From Curvibacter sp. (GTDB lineage Bacteria > Pseudomonadota > Gammaproteobacteria > Burkholderiales > Burkholderiaceae_C), in the NCBI GenBank assembly GCA_019233055.1, contig JAFAMV010000239.1:1-39370 (forward strand): 39,370 bases of DNA, in the 5' to 3' direction. The stretch's first letter is position 1; the number at the start of each line of letters is the position of its first letter. The translations under genes and the position numbers were made by a program. The notes under the pieces were generated by a model. That model was not told where the DNA came from. It searched no databases and saw nothing but the letters and a program-made list of their open reading frames with translations. This document shows positions 24,222 to 32,348 of the stretch, one piece after another.

Positions 24222-25951
24222 GCGGTCTTGATCTGGGGCGACACCTCCAGATCCGGGGGCACATTGAGGATGCGCAGGGTCTGCTGCACCACCTGGCTGA
24301 ACACCGGCGCGGCCACCAGGCCGCCGAAATACTTGCCGGCGCTGGGTTCGTCGACCATGACGGCGACGATGATGCTGGGCGCATTGATCGGCGACATGCC
24401 GGTGTACCAGGCCCGGTACTTGTCGGCCGCATAGCCCTTGCCGACCTGCTTGTGCGCCGTGCCGGTCTTGCCGCCGACCGAGTAGCCCTCGGTCTGGGCC
24501 AGTGGCGCGGTGCCGCCCGGCGAGGCCGCCAACTGCATCATGTGGCGCACCTGCGCGGCCACCTGGGGGCTGAAGACCTGCACCCCGGCCGGGGCCTCCT
24601 CGGTCTTGAGCAGGGTGATCGGAATCACCTCGCCGTTGTGCGCGAAGGACGTGTAGGCGTGCGCGATCTGGAACAGCGAGGCCGAGATGCCGTAGCCGTA
24701 GGACATGGTGGCCTGCTCGATGGGGCGCCAGGACTTCCAGGGCCGCAGGCGGCCGGTGACCGCGCCGGGAAACACGGTCTGGGGCTTCTGGCCGAAGCCC
24801 ACCGCGGTGAAGGAGTTCCACATCTCCTGCGCCGACATGCGCTGCGAGATCTTGGTGGCGCCCACATTGCTGGATTTCTGGATCACGCCTTCGACCGTCA
24901 GCACGCCGAAGTTCTCGTCGTCATGCACCGTCATGCCGGTGACGTTGATGCGCCCCGGGTTGGTGTCGATGATGGTCTGGGGGGTGATGCGGCCCAGCTG
25001 CAGCGCGGTGGCGACCGTGATCGGCTTCATCGTCGAGCCGGGCTCGAACACATCGGTCATGGCGCGGTTGCGCAGTTGTTCGCCGGTCAGCGAGTGTCGG
25101 TTGTTGGGGTCGAAGCTCGGGTAGTTGGCCATCGCCAGCAGCTCGCCGGTGTGGGCGTCGACCACCACCACGCTGCCGGCGCGCGCCTTGTTGGTGAGCA
25201 CCGCGTCGCGCAGACGCTGGTAGGCCACGGCCTGGACGCGCTCGTCGATGCTCAGGGTCAGGTCGCGACCATCCACCGGCGGGACCTCGTCGCCGATGTC
25301 TTCCACCGCATTGCCCAGCCGGTCGCGGATCACGCGGCGCGAACCCGGCTGGCCGGCCAGGTCCTTGTTGAAGGCCAGCTCGATCCCTTCCTGCCCCAGG
25401 TCGTCGCCGTTGGTGAAGCCCACCAGGTGCGCGGCGGAGTCGCCCTCGGGGTACTCGCGCTTGTATTCCTTCTTGATGTAGATGCCGGGGATGTTGAGCG
25501 CGCTGACCTGCTTGCCGATGTCCCAGTCGAGCTGGTGCTTGATCCAGACGAAGTTCTTGTCCTCGACACTGACCTTGGCGCTCAACTCGGTGATCGGCAT
25601 GCCCAGCAGCTTGGCGAGTTGCCCCAGCTTCTCGCGGGTGGCCGGCTTGTCGAGCGCGACGTCCTCGGGGATCGCCCAGACGCCGGCGGCCGAGATGCTG
25701 GAGGCCAGGATGCGACCGTTGCGGTCCAGGATGCGGCCCCGGCTGGCGGGCAGCTCGAGGGTGCGGGCGAAGCGGATCTCGCCCTGGTGGCGGAAGAAGT
25801 TGTTGCCCAGCACCTGGACGTAGAACGCACGCCCCACCAGCAGCACAAAGCCCAGCAGGATCAGCGCCACGATGAACTTGCTGCGCCAGGCCGGTGTCTT
25901 GCTGGCCAGCAAGGGGCTTGTGGTGTAGCGGATGCTGTGGCTGTTCCTCAA
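24206..25951 (-). CDS. ftsI: Peptidoglycan D,D-transpeptidase FtsI (penicillin-binding protein 3)
   Basis: FtsI crosslinks septal peptidoglycan during division. The 581-residue protein has a short cytoplasmic tail, one TM helix (about 25-45), the class B PBP N-terminal module starting 'RGRILDRNG', and a transpeptidase domain with all three motifs: Ser306-x-x-Lys309 ('EPGSTMKPIT'), Ser360-Ser-Asn362, and Lys495-Thr-Gly ('GGKTGTAHK'). These positions match E. coli FtsI (S307, K494) within two residues. The start is a TTG at 25951 with no clear ribosome site; no ATG fits better. It lies between ilvD and a cheY gene, with none of the usual division-cluster neighbours (mraZ, mraW, ftsL, murE). It may be a second PBP3 copy. 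Confidence 0.92.
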   Translation of the reverse strand: MRNSHSIRYTTSPLLASKTPAWRSKFIVALILLGFVLLVGRAFYVQVLGNNFFRHQGEIRFARTLELPASRGRILDRNGRILASSISAAGVWAIPEDVALDKPATREKLGQLAKLLGMPITELSAKVSVEDKNFVWIKHQLDWDIGKQVSALNIPGIYIKKEYKREYPEGDSAAHLVGFTNGDDLGQEGIELAFNKDLAGQPGSRRVIRDRLGNAVEDIGDEVPPVDGRDLTLSIDERVQAVAYQRLRDAVLTNKARAGSVVVVDAHTGELLAMANYPSFDPNNRHSLTGEQLRNRAMTDVFEPGSTMKPITVATALQLGRITPQTIIDTNPGRINVTGMTVHDDENFGVLTVEGVIQKSSNVGATKISQRMSAQEMWNSFTAVGFGQKPQTVFPGAVTGRLRPWKSWRPIEQATMSYGYGISASLFQIAHAYTSFAHNGEVIPITLLKTEEAPAGVQVFSPQVAAQVRHMMQLAASPGGTAPLAQTEGYSVGGKTGTAHKQVGKGYAADKYRAWYTGMSPINAPSIIVAVMVDEPSAGKYFGGLVAAPVFSQVVQQTLRILNVPPDLEVSPQIKTAASKG

Positions 25952-25980
25952 GTGATGCAGTGTGGCCGGGGATGCAGAAA

Positions 25981-26009
25981 ATTGTATTTGCCGCCGTCAC
26001 ACGGGTCAG
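25981..26009 (-). promoter_or_regulatory. Likely sigma-70 promoter of ftsI
   Basis: On the minus strand, CTGACC (26004-26009; four of six matches to TTGACA) and TACAAT (25981-25986; five of six matches to TATAAT) are spaced by exactly 17 bases. The start point would fall near 25975, leaving a leader of about 25 bases before the TTG at 25951. This is the best consensus-like promoter I see in the window, and it shows that ftsI has its own transcription start. Confidence 0.5.
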
Positions 26010-26056
26010 GTAAAGGCCTGGTAAAGCAGCGGGCGGCCGCTGCTGCGCCCCGGGCC

Positions 26057-26428
26057 TCAGCTGAGGCCGCAGAGGCGGCGGAAGGCCCCGAGCACCGCCT
26101 CGCCCTTGAAGGGCTTGACGATCCAGCCGGTGACGCCGATCTGGCGTCCCCGGTCCCGCATCGCCGGGTTGTCCTCGGTGGTCAGCATGATGATGTGCAC
26201 CTCCCGGTTGTTGAGTTCGGTGCGGATCTTCTCGGCCATCGTCAGTCCATCCATGTTGGGCATGTTGATGTCGCAGACGATCAGGCGCAGGCCGGGATCG
26301 AGCTTCAGCTGCTGTAGTCCGTCGACCCCGTCGATGGCCACGCTGACCTCGAATTGGTGGCGCCTCAGGAAGCCTGCCACCAGTTCGCGCATGGTGCTGG
26401 AGTCGTCGACCACCAGGATGTGGGCCAT
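26057..26428 (-). CDS. CheY-like response regulator
   Basis: This 123-residue single receiver domain is of the CheY type. The conserved residues are Asp8-Asp9, phospho-acceptor Asp53 in 'VCDINMPNMDG', Thr83 in 'MLTTED' and Lys105 in 'VKPFKG'. It closely resembles the small regulators that accompany chemotaxis genes. The preceding gene, 49 bases upstream on the same strand, encodes a CheX-type phosphatase, whose family dephosphorylates CheY-P; the two are probably co-transcribed and act together. No cheA, cheW or flagellar gene is present in the window, so its kinase must be encoded elsewhere. Confidence 0.92.
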   Translation of the reverse strand: MAHILVVDDSSTMRELVAGFLRRHQFEVSVAIDGVDGLQQLKLDPGLRLIVCDINMPNMDGLTMAEKIRTELNNREVHIIMLTTEDNPAMRDRGRQIGVTGWIVKPFKGEAVLGAFRRLCGLS

Positions 26429-26477
26429 TCGGATTTCCTTCTACAGATTCGATTCGGTTGGAGGGGGCGTCGGCCTG

Positions 26478-27443
26478 TCAGAACAGCTCGAGTTCGCCGG
26501 TCGGGGTGGCCTGCTGGGCCTGGGCGGAAAACTCGGCAAAGCCCTCGGGCGACCAGAGCAGATTGAAGATGAAACGCTGCACGATCAGCAAGTGGGGTGT
26601 GCCCGGACGCTGCGGGTCGGACAGCGTGTAGCGGATGCACAGCTGCGGGTCCTGTGATCCGAAGGACATGTATTTGTGCTGGTGGTTGATCACCAGCGGC
26701 ACCTGGATCTGGGCGTTGGCAAAGGCGTGCGGCGGGATGTAGCGGTTCTTGAAGGCACCCCAGATCAGGTTGGTGGTCTCACCCAGCAGGTTGTTGAGCT
26801 CGCGAAAGCCCAGGTCGCCGCCGATGCCTGCATGGCTCAAGCCCTGGATCAGGCCCTGGCGCAGCGAGTTCTCTTCGGTCTGCAGCATCATGTAGCCGCG
26901 GCACCAGGTGCTTTCGATCGGAATGAGCGTGGAGACCTCGCCATAGATGATGCGGTCGTGCACCACATAGGGCAGCTCGGCACTGACCTCGGCATAGGGG
27001 AACATCGAGTTCAGCGACTGGGTGGTGAGTTCGATGATGCCCTTGACCAGCTCGGATGGGTAGCGCAGGCTGAAGATGGCACGTTCGACGGCGCTGCGCA
27101 GGCCGTCCAGATCGCCCACCGACCACACATGGCGCAGGACCGCAGCCTGTTCGGGCTGCAGCGGGCTGCTTGAGCTGCGGCGGAAGAAGGTCGGCAGCTC
27201 GGGGCGCAGGCGATGGAGCGACCGTGCGAGGCCCAGGGCATCGGGCTCGCAGCCCGGCAGGTCCTCGGCCAGCAGCACCCCCGCCAGATCCTCGTGCTCG
27301 GCCAGGGTGGCGAGGGCGTTGGCCGCGCCGCGCGGCAGGGCCACCAGTCCGGCTTCGGCGCAGAAGGCCATCAAGGCCTCGTATTGGACTGCATCGTGTT
27401 CGAGCAGCAGCACCTTGGCTTCGAGTCGTGTCGGGTCCGGCAT
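26478..27443 (-). CDS. Pseudo-receiver fused to a CheX-type CheY-P phosphatase domain
   Basis: This is a 321-residue two-domain protein. Residues 10-130 look like a receiver domain, but the acidic pair reads Glu-His-Asp, the phospho-acceptor position reads Ala59 ('VLLAEDLPG' in place of 'LLD'), and the C-terminal Lys-Pro is missing, so it should not be phosphorylated. Residues about 140-315 match CheX/CheC-like phosphatases, with the catalytic pair Glu215 and Asn218 in 'ELNNLLGETTNLIWG' (the ExxN pattern). It would remove phosphate from CheY-P, most simply the CheY encoded 49 bases downstream. I chose the ATG at 27443 because GAGG stands six to seven bases upstream; an open frame further upstream lacks this. 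Domain naming is by motif, so the fold should be confirmed. Confidence 0.8.
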   Translation of the reverse strand: MPDPTRLEAKVLLLEHDAVQYEALMAFCAEAGLVALPRGAANALATLAEHEDLAGVLLAEDLPGCEPDALGLARSLHRLRPELPTFFRRSSSSPLQPEQAAVLRHVWSVGDLDGLRSAVERAIFSLRYPSELVKGIIELTTQSLNSMFPYAEVSAELPYVVHDRIIYGEVSTLIPIESTWCRGYMMLQTEENSLRQGLIQGLSHAGIGGDLGFRELNNLLGETTNLIWGAFKNRYIPPHAFANAQIQVPLVINHQHKYMSFGSQDPQLCIRYTLSDPQRPGTPHLLIVQRFIFNLLWSPEGFAEFSAQAQQATPTGELELF

Positions 27444-27620
27444 CGCTGGCCTCGATCTGGAAGTGGATCTGGCGTCGAGTGTAGCCGTCAAATCCGCCCT
27501 GTCCCTGGTGGAATCCGCCAGCCGCCGCCGGGGCAGGCGCTTGCCAGTGCCTGCATGGCGCGGTGAAATGGCGCTCGTCCGGCGGCCTGCAGTCTGCCGC
27601 CATCCCACCGGGAAACGCCG

Positions 27621-28154
27621 ATGCCGCCTGCCCAGATGCCCCTGCCTGCCCGCCCTCCACGACGGCCCTGGGGGGCCGCCGTCCTGGTGTCGGCGTGGTT
27701 CCTCGGGAGCCCGCCGTTGCCGGCCCAGGCGCTGCGCTCGGCGCATTTTGCCGACCCGATGCTGCAGGTCAGTGCGGGCCTGCCGGGCTGTCCGGCACCG
27801 GCCGTGCCGACCCAGACCGAGGCCGAGGCGCGGGAGGAGACGCACTGGCGGGCCGAGCGCGGCACCAGCTGCTACCGGTCCGGTCGTTGCCGCCTGCCCA
27901 ATGCCTACCTGTATGACGCTGAAATCATCCCGCGCGTGCGGCAGTTCATCCAGCAGGACGGCCGCTTCGAGCACAGCAGCATCTGGGTGCTGGGGCAGCG
28001 GCGCTGGGTCTTCGTCATGGGCTGCGTGGGCTCCGCCGAGCAGGGGCGCGCCCTGGAACAGGCGATCCAGAACGTCGACGATGTCGAGGCGGTGGTCGGG
28101 CAGTGGATGGTCGGTGTCGACGGCCCGCCGCCGTATCCGGAGGCCGGGCCCTGA
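27621..28154 (+). CDS. BON-domain periplasmic protein
   Basis: The product has 177 residues. Residues 20-37 are hydrophobic and end in 'PAQA', so a signal peptide with export to the periplasm is likely. The C-terminal part (about 105-168: 'IIPRVRQFIQQDGRFEHSSIWVLGQRRWVFVMGCVGS...VDDVEAVVGQWMVG') resembles a BON domain, a small alpha/beta module that often binds phospholipid or sits in envelope-stress proteins. A conserved-looking stretch 'SCYRSGRCRLPNAY' precedes it, with two cysteines that could form a disulfide. The exact function is unknown. It diverges from the CheX-like gene and converges with the BamE-like lipoprotein gene. Confidence 0.72.
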   Translation: MPPAQMPLPARPPRRPWGAAVLVSAWFLGSPPLPAQALRSAHFADPMLQVSAGLPGCPAPAVPTQTEAEAREETHWRAERGTSCYRSGRCRLPNAYLYDAEIIPRVRQFIQQDGRFEHSSIWVLGQRRWVFVMGCVGSAEQGRALEQAIQNVDDVEAVVGQWMVGVDGPPPYPEAGP

Positions 28155-28160
28155 AGGGCC
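28147..28160. terminator. Hairpin at the BON gene stop codon
   Basis: GGCCC and GGGCC form a 5-base-pair stem closing a TGAA tetraloop that contains the stop codon of the BON-domain gene, in the 18-base convergent junction with the lipoprotein gene. It is symmetrical enough to act on both strands, but no T run follows. Confidence 0.25.
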
Positions 28161-28172
28161 TGACCCAGGTGT

Positions 28173-28463
28173 CTAGTGCAGATTGGTCGCCGACATCAGG
28201 ACGACCTTGTCGAGCGCGAAGTTGACCTTGAAGCCGCGCTGCTCGTCACCCCAGGTGCAAGTGCGCACACCCAGGGTCTCGTCGCAGCGGGCCGGGTCGC
28301 CGACGATCTTCTTGACTTCGTCGAAGGTCTGGCCGACCTGAAGCCGGTTGTAGTTGTCCAGGCTGAGCTGCGGGCCGCAGGCCGCCAGCGACACGAGCAG
28401 CAGTGCGGCGGCGCTGCGCCACACCAGGGCGGCGCGCAGGGTGGGGTGGTTTGGAAAAGGCAT
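28173..28463 (-). CDS. Small BamE/SmpA-like lipoprotein (DUF3862 type)
   Basis: This 96-residue predicted lipoprotein has a hydrophobic N-terminus ending in the lipobox 'LAAC' with Cys29 as the lipid-modified residue. The mature part ('NYNRLQVGQTFDEVKKIVGDPARCDETLGVRTCTWGDEQRGFKV') follows the pattern 'L..GMT..EV...LG.P....' of BamE/SmpA and the related DUF3862 proteins, which share a fold with beta-lactamase inhibitor protein. Two cysteines (in 'ARCDE' and 'RTCTW') may pair. Genuine BamE is longer and binds BamD, so this is more likely a DUF3862 paralogue of unknown role. The ATG at 28463 was chosen for the signal peptide; the frame is open further upstream. Confidence 0.78.
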   Translation of the reverse strand: MPFPNHPTLRAALVWRSAAALLLVSLAACGPQLSLDNYNRLQVGQTFDEVKKIVGDPARCDETLGVRTCTWGDEQRGFKVNFALDKVVLMSATNLH

Positions 28464-28486
28464 GGGTGGGGTTGGTGTGCGCAGGC

Positions 28487-28735
28487 TCAGGCCCGCTTGA
28501 TGAGCCGGATGACCAGCAGCAGGACGATGGCGCCCAGCGCCGACGAGATGATCTGACCGACGATGCCACCGCCGAAGGACAGGCCCAGCAGATGGCCGAA
28601 CAGCCAGCCCGACAGCAGTCCGCCGAGGATGCCGACCCCGATGTCCCCGAAGAGGCCGAAGCCGCTGCCTCGCACGACCAGTCCGGCCAACCAGCCGGCC
28701 ACGGCGCCGACCAGCAGAAAGACGATGAATTCCAT
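28487..28735 (-). CDS. GlsB/YeaQ/YmgE-family membrane protein
   Basis: This 82-residue integral membrane protein has three hydrophobic segments rich in glycine pairs ('GAVAGWLAGLVV', 'GIGVGILGGLLSGWLFG'), the hallmark of the transglycosylase-associated/GlsB family. Members are often induced by stress, but their biochemical role is not established. The ATG at 28735 has GGGAG upstream. It lies 23 bases before the lipoprotein gene on the same strand, so the two may be co-transcribed. Confidence 0.88.
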   Translation of the reverse strand: MEFIVFLLVGAVAGWLAGLVVRGSGFGLFGDIGVGILGGLLSGWLFGHLLGLSFGGGIVGQIISSALGAIVLLLVIRLIKRA

Positions 28736-28842
28736 CCAACACTCCCATGGCGCGGTCCCGTCGACCGCCCCGGCATTGTGCGGCGAAAGCAGCCCGGCGG
28801 GTGATCTCACGAGCAGGCCGGGTTGCCAAATTCCGCACGGGT

Positions 28843-30261
28843 TCAGCGCTTCTGTCCGCCTCCCACCCGGTGGCCGGCGTCCGCCGCCATGCGGGCATAG
28901 CCCCACAGCGACGCCAGGGTGAGGGCACCGGCCAGGCCGAAAGCCAGCCGGAAATCAGCCAGGCTGAAGGCCTGGCCGGTGCCTTCGCCATGCCAGGCCG
29001 AGGCGCCGCGCAGGGCCATGGCACCGAAGGCGATGCCCAGGCCGATGGTCATCTGGGCGGCTGCGCTCCACAGCGTGCTGGCCCCGCTCATCAAGGGCGG
29101 CGGCACATCGGCGTAGGCCAATGTCGCCAGGGTCGAGAACTGCAGCGAGCGCACCAGGCCGTAGACGAAGATCACCAGCAGCACCCAGGCCAGGGGCTGG
29201 TCCGGGCTCAGCCAGCCGCAGGCGATGGTCGACAGGCCGGCCACCGTGACCGCAGCCAGGGACACCTGCTTGAAGCCGAAGCGCCGCAGGATGCGTGTGG
29301 TCAGGGCCTTCATGCCCAGGTTGCCGAGGGCGCTGACCAGCAGCAGCAGGCCCGAATGGAAGGCCGACAGCCCGAAACCGACCTGGAACAGCAGCGGCAT
29401 CAGGTAGGGCACCGCACCGATGCCGACGCGGGTGGCCGAACCGGTGAGCACGGTGACGGAGAAGGTCGGGATCCGCAGGGTCGAGACCTCGATCAGCGGA
29501 TGGGGGTGGCGGCGTGCGTGGGCCAGCGTCACCCAGCCCAGCGCCAGGCCGACGGCGATGCAGCCCAGGGCCTGGGCGGGCGGCGTGTCCGGCTGGCTGC
29601 CGAGCTCGGCGCCGTAGAGCAGGGCCGTCAGTGCGCTGCCGCTGAGCAGGAGCCCCACCAGGTCGAGGGGGCGGCGTTCGCTGCTGCGCAGGTTCGGCAC
29701 CCAGGCCGCCACCGCCGCCAGCACCAGCAGGCACAGGGGCAGGTTGATCAGGAAGACCCAGCGCCAGGAGGCGAAGGTGGTGATGAAGCCGCCCAAGGGC
29801 GGCCCCACCACGGGGGCGACGATGCCAGGCCAGGTGATGGTCGAGATGGCCTGCATCAGACGCGATTTGTCGGTGCTGCGCACCACGATCAGGCGTCCCA
29901 CCGGCACCATCATCGCCCCGCCCAGGCCCTGCAGGACCCGGGCCGCGGTGAATTCCAGCACGTTGTCCGAGAGGCCGCACAGCAGCGATGCGGCGGTGAA
30001 GATCGCCACCGCGCCGAAGAACACGCTGCGCGAACCGAAACGGTCGGCCACCCAGCCGCTGGCCGGGATGAAGATGGCCAGGGCCAGCATGTAGGCCGTC
30101 ATGCCCAGGCTCAGGCTGTTGGGGCCGACGCCGAAGCTGTGGGCCATCTGGGGCAGGGCGGTGGCGATCACCGTCGTGTCCAGGTACTCCATGAAGAAGG
30201 TGGCGGCCACGATGTAGGGCAGCCAGGTCATGCGGGGTGGGGTGTCGGATGGGGGGCTCAT
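28843..30261 (-). CDS. MFS drug-efflux-type transporter, DHA2 (EmrB/QacA) family
   Basis: This 472-residue proton-coupled transporter probably exports drugs or other toxic compounds. The N-terminus 'AATFFMEYLDTTVIATALPQMA' is typical of DHA2 proteins. Motif A ('GWVADRFGSRSVFF') follows TM2, and the antiporter motif C ('APVVGPPLGGFI') is in TM5. The hydrophobic pattern fits 12-14 TM helices. No membrane-fusion partner (EmrA-like) or adjacent regulator is encoded, so it probably works alone in the inner membrane. Its ATG is at 30261; sppA lies 146 bases upstream on the same strand and may or may not share a transcript. The substrate cannot be predicted. Confidence 0.92.
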   Translation of the reverse strand: MSPPSDTPPRMTWLPYIVAATFFMEYLDTTVIATALPQMAHSFGVGPNSLSLGMTAYMLALAIFIPASGWVADRFGSRSVFFGAVAIFTAASLLCGLSDNVLEFTAARVLQGLGGAMMVPVGRLIVVRSTDKSRLMQAISTITWPGIVAPVVGPPLGGFITTFASWRWVFLINLPLCLLVLAAVAAWVPNLRSSERRPLDLVGLLLSGSALTALLYGAELGSQPDTPPAQALGCIAVGLALGWVTLAHARRHPHPLIEVSTLRIPTFSVTVLTGSATRVGIGAVPYLMPLLFQVGFGLSAFHSGLLLLVSALGNLGMKALTTRILRRFGFKQVSLAAVTVAGLSTIACGWLSPDQPLAWVLLVIFVYGLVRSLQFSTLATLAYADVPPPLMSGASTLWSAAAQMTIGLGIAFGAMALRGASAWHGEGTGQAFSLADFRLAFGLAGALTLASLWGYARMAADAGHRVGGGQKR

Positions 30262-30407
30262 GGCGGGCGGCAGGCTGGGGCGGAGCGGGCGGCGGCACGC
30301 TCAAGGGCGGCCACCGTGCGCTGCAAGATAGCAGGAATGCCGTGGGGCCGCAGCGCCCGCCGCCGATGTCCCCGCAGCGCATGCCCCGTGGGCCCCTCCC
30401 CCGCGCT

Positions 30408-32276
30408 TCAGGGCGGCGAACAGAAGCAGTGCGCCACCGCGGTGAAGGGCCGTCCCTGCCGCGTCAGCGGCGCCAGCCAGCCGAAGTCGAGCCCCGCCTC
30501 GCCCAGGCTGCCCAGCGGGCCCTGCAAGGCGCCCGCCAGGGGCTGGAGTTGCGTCTGCAACTGCTGGCCTGCGGCCCGGCCGGCCTGGGCGCCCAGGCCG
30601 GCGAGCACACGTTCGAGCCGGCTTTCGCGGGGGCGCAGGTAGCGCACCCGGTAGCCCTCGGGCAGCTTGGCCAGGGTGGCTGCGGCTGTCAGGGCGTCGC
30701 CCAGTCGGCCCAGGCTGTCGATCAGCCCGCGTTCCTTGGCCTGCACCCCGGTCCAGACCCGGCCCTGGGCCACCTGGTCGATCTGCTCGGGGCTCATCTT
30801 GCGGGCCCGCGCGGCCCGTTCGGTGAAGTCGGCATAGGTGTGGTTGATCACCGTCTGCAGCAGGGCGGTGACCCTCGGGTCGGGCGGCAGTCGCGGGTCG
30901 CCGGCATGGCCCAGCCAGGTGGTGGCGACCCCCTGGGCATGGACGCCGAGGCGGTCCATGGCCTGGTTCACCGAGGGGAGCAGGGCGAAGACACCGATCG
31001 AGCCGGTGATGGTGCCGGGTGCCGCGATCACCTGGTCGGCGGCCATGCCGACCCAGTAGCCACCCGAGGCCGCGACATCGCCCATGGACACGACCACCGG
31101 CTTGCCGGCGGCGCGGGTGAGTTCCAGTTCGTGGCGCACCAGCTCCGAGCCGAAGGCGCTGCCCCCCGGCGAGTTCACCCGCAGCACCAGCGCCCGGATG
31201 TCCTTGTCTTCTCGGGCCTGGCGGATCTGGGCGGCGGTGGAACGCCCGCCGATCGTGCCGGGTGCCGCATCGCCGTCGACGATTTCGCCTTCGGCCACGA
31301 TCACGCCCACAGCGGCGCCGGCGCCCGGGCCGGGCAGTTGTTCCAGGTAGTCGTTCCAGCGGATGCGGCGGTAGCCGTGGCCCTGCGCATCCGGACTGCC
31401 CCGCTCGATGAGCAGTCGGGTCAGTTCGTCAGGGGTCTTGAGGCCGTCGACCAGCTTGGAGCTCAGGGCCGCTTTGGCAGCGTCGCCGCCGCTGTCGGCC
31501 AGTCGCTGCGGCGCTTCGTCGATGTAGGCCATCAGCGAGCCCGAGGGCAGGTGGCGGGCGCCCTCCACCTGACCCAGGTAGGTGGACCACAGGCTGTCGA
31601 CCAGGGCCTGATCGGCTTCGCGCGCGGCCTCGGAGGGGGCGTTGGCGATGAAGGGTTCGGCGGCGCTCTTGAAGGTGCCGACCCGGACCAGGGTGGCCGT
31701 GACCCCCAGCCGGTCCATGGCGTCGAGGTAGTAGTTGCGCAGGCTGCCGAAACCTTTCAGGTAGACCATGCCCATCGGATGCATCAGCAACTGGTTGGCA
31801 TGGGCGGCCAGGCTGTATTGGCGCTGGTCGTAGCTGGAGGCCCAGGCGGTGACGGTCTTGCCGCCGGCCTTGAAGCGGTCCAGGGCGCTGCCCAGTTCCT
31901 CGAGCGAGGCCATGCCGCCGCCTTCGAAGTCATCCAGCAGCAGCACGGCCTGGCTGATGTGGGGGTCCTTGGCGGCCTGGTCCAGCACGGCCAGCAACTG
32001 ATGCAGCACCAGCTTCGGGCGAGCGCCACCCTGCGTCTGCTCGAGCAGCGAATCGCGCAGCCCGCTGCTGTCTTGCTCGACCACCGGGCCGGCCAGATCC
32101 AGTACCAGGGTCGTGCCGTCCTGCAGGCGTTCGGGCCGGCTGCCGACGATGGCCCAGAGCACCGCCGCCAGGGCGGCAAGGAACAACAGGTTGAGGGTGA
32201 TCCGTCGGCTGGCGTCGATCCAGCGCAGCAGGCTCTGCAGCCAGCGCCAGGGGCTTCGGTTCGGGGAGGGTGTCAT
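30408..32276 (-). CDS. sppA: Signal peptide peptidase SppA, 67-kDa type
   Basis: SppA degrades signal peptides left in the inner membrane after protein export. This 622-residue protein has the double-length architecture of the E. coli enzyme: one TM helix (about 25-45) and two tandem S49 domains facing the periplasm. The catalytic lysine comes from the first domain (Lys203 in 'VGTFKSAAEPF') and the serine from the second (Ser404 in 'GDVAASGGYW'), matching E. coli Lys209 and Ser409. The 'RVNSPGGSAFGSE' strand and 'GTITGSIGVF' motif are also intact. The ATG is at 32276. The last residues contain 'HCFCSPP', unusual but outside the conserved core. Confidence 0.95.
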   Translation of the reverse strand: MTPSPNRSPWRWLQSLLRWIDASRRITLNLLFLAALAAVLWAIVGSRPERLQDGTTLVLDLAGPVVEQDSSGLRDSLLEQTQGGARPKLVLHQLLAVLDQAAKDPHISQAVLLLDDFEGGGMASLEELGSALDRFKAGGKTVTAWASSYDQRQYSLAAHANQLLMHPMGMVYLKGFGSLRNYYLDAMDRLGVTATLVRVGTFKSAAEPFIANAPSEAAREADQALVDSLWSTYLGQVEGARHLPSGSLMAYIDEAPQRLADSGGDAAKAALSSKLVDGLKTPDELTRLLIERGSPDAQGHGYRRIRWNDYLEQLPGPGAGAAVGVIVAEGEIVDGDAAPGTIGGRSTAAQIRQAREDKDIRALVLRVNSPGGSAFGSELVRHELELTRAAGKPVVVSMGDVAASGGYWVGMAADQVIAAPGTITGSIGVFALLPSVNQAMDRLGVHAQGVATTWLGHAGDPRLPPDPRVTALLQTVINHTYADFTERAARARKMSPEQIDQVAQGRVWTGVQAKERGLIDSLGRLGDALTAAATLAKLPEGYRVRYLRPRESRLERVLAGLGAQAGRAAGQQLQTQLQPLAGALQGPLGSLGEAGLDFGWLAPLTRQGRPFTAVAHCFCSPP

Positions 32277-32348
32277 GGGCGGTGTCTCTGGGGCGGGAGC
32301 GCATTGTCGGGTATCTGCACGGCGGCCGAGCGATCGGTCAGTGGGTGG

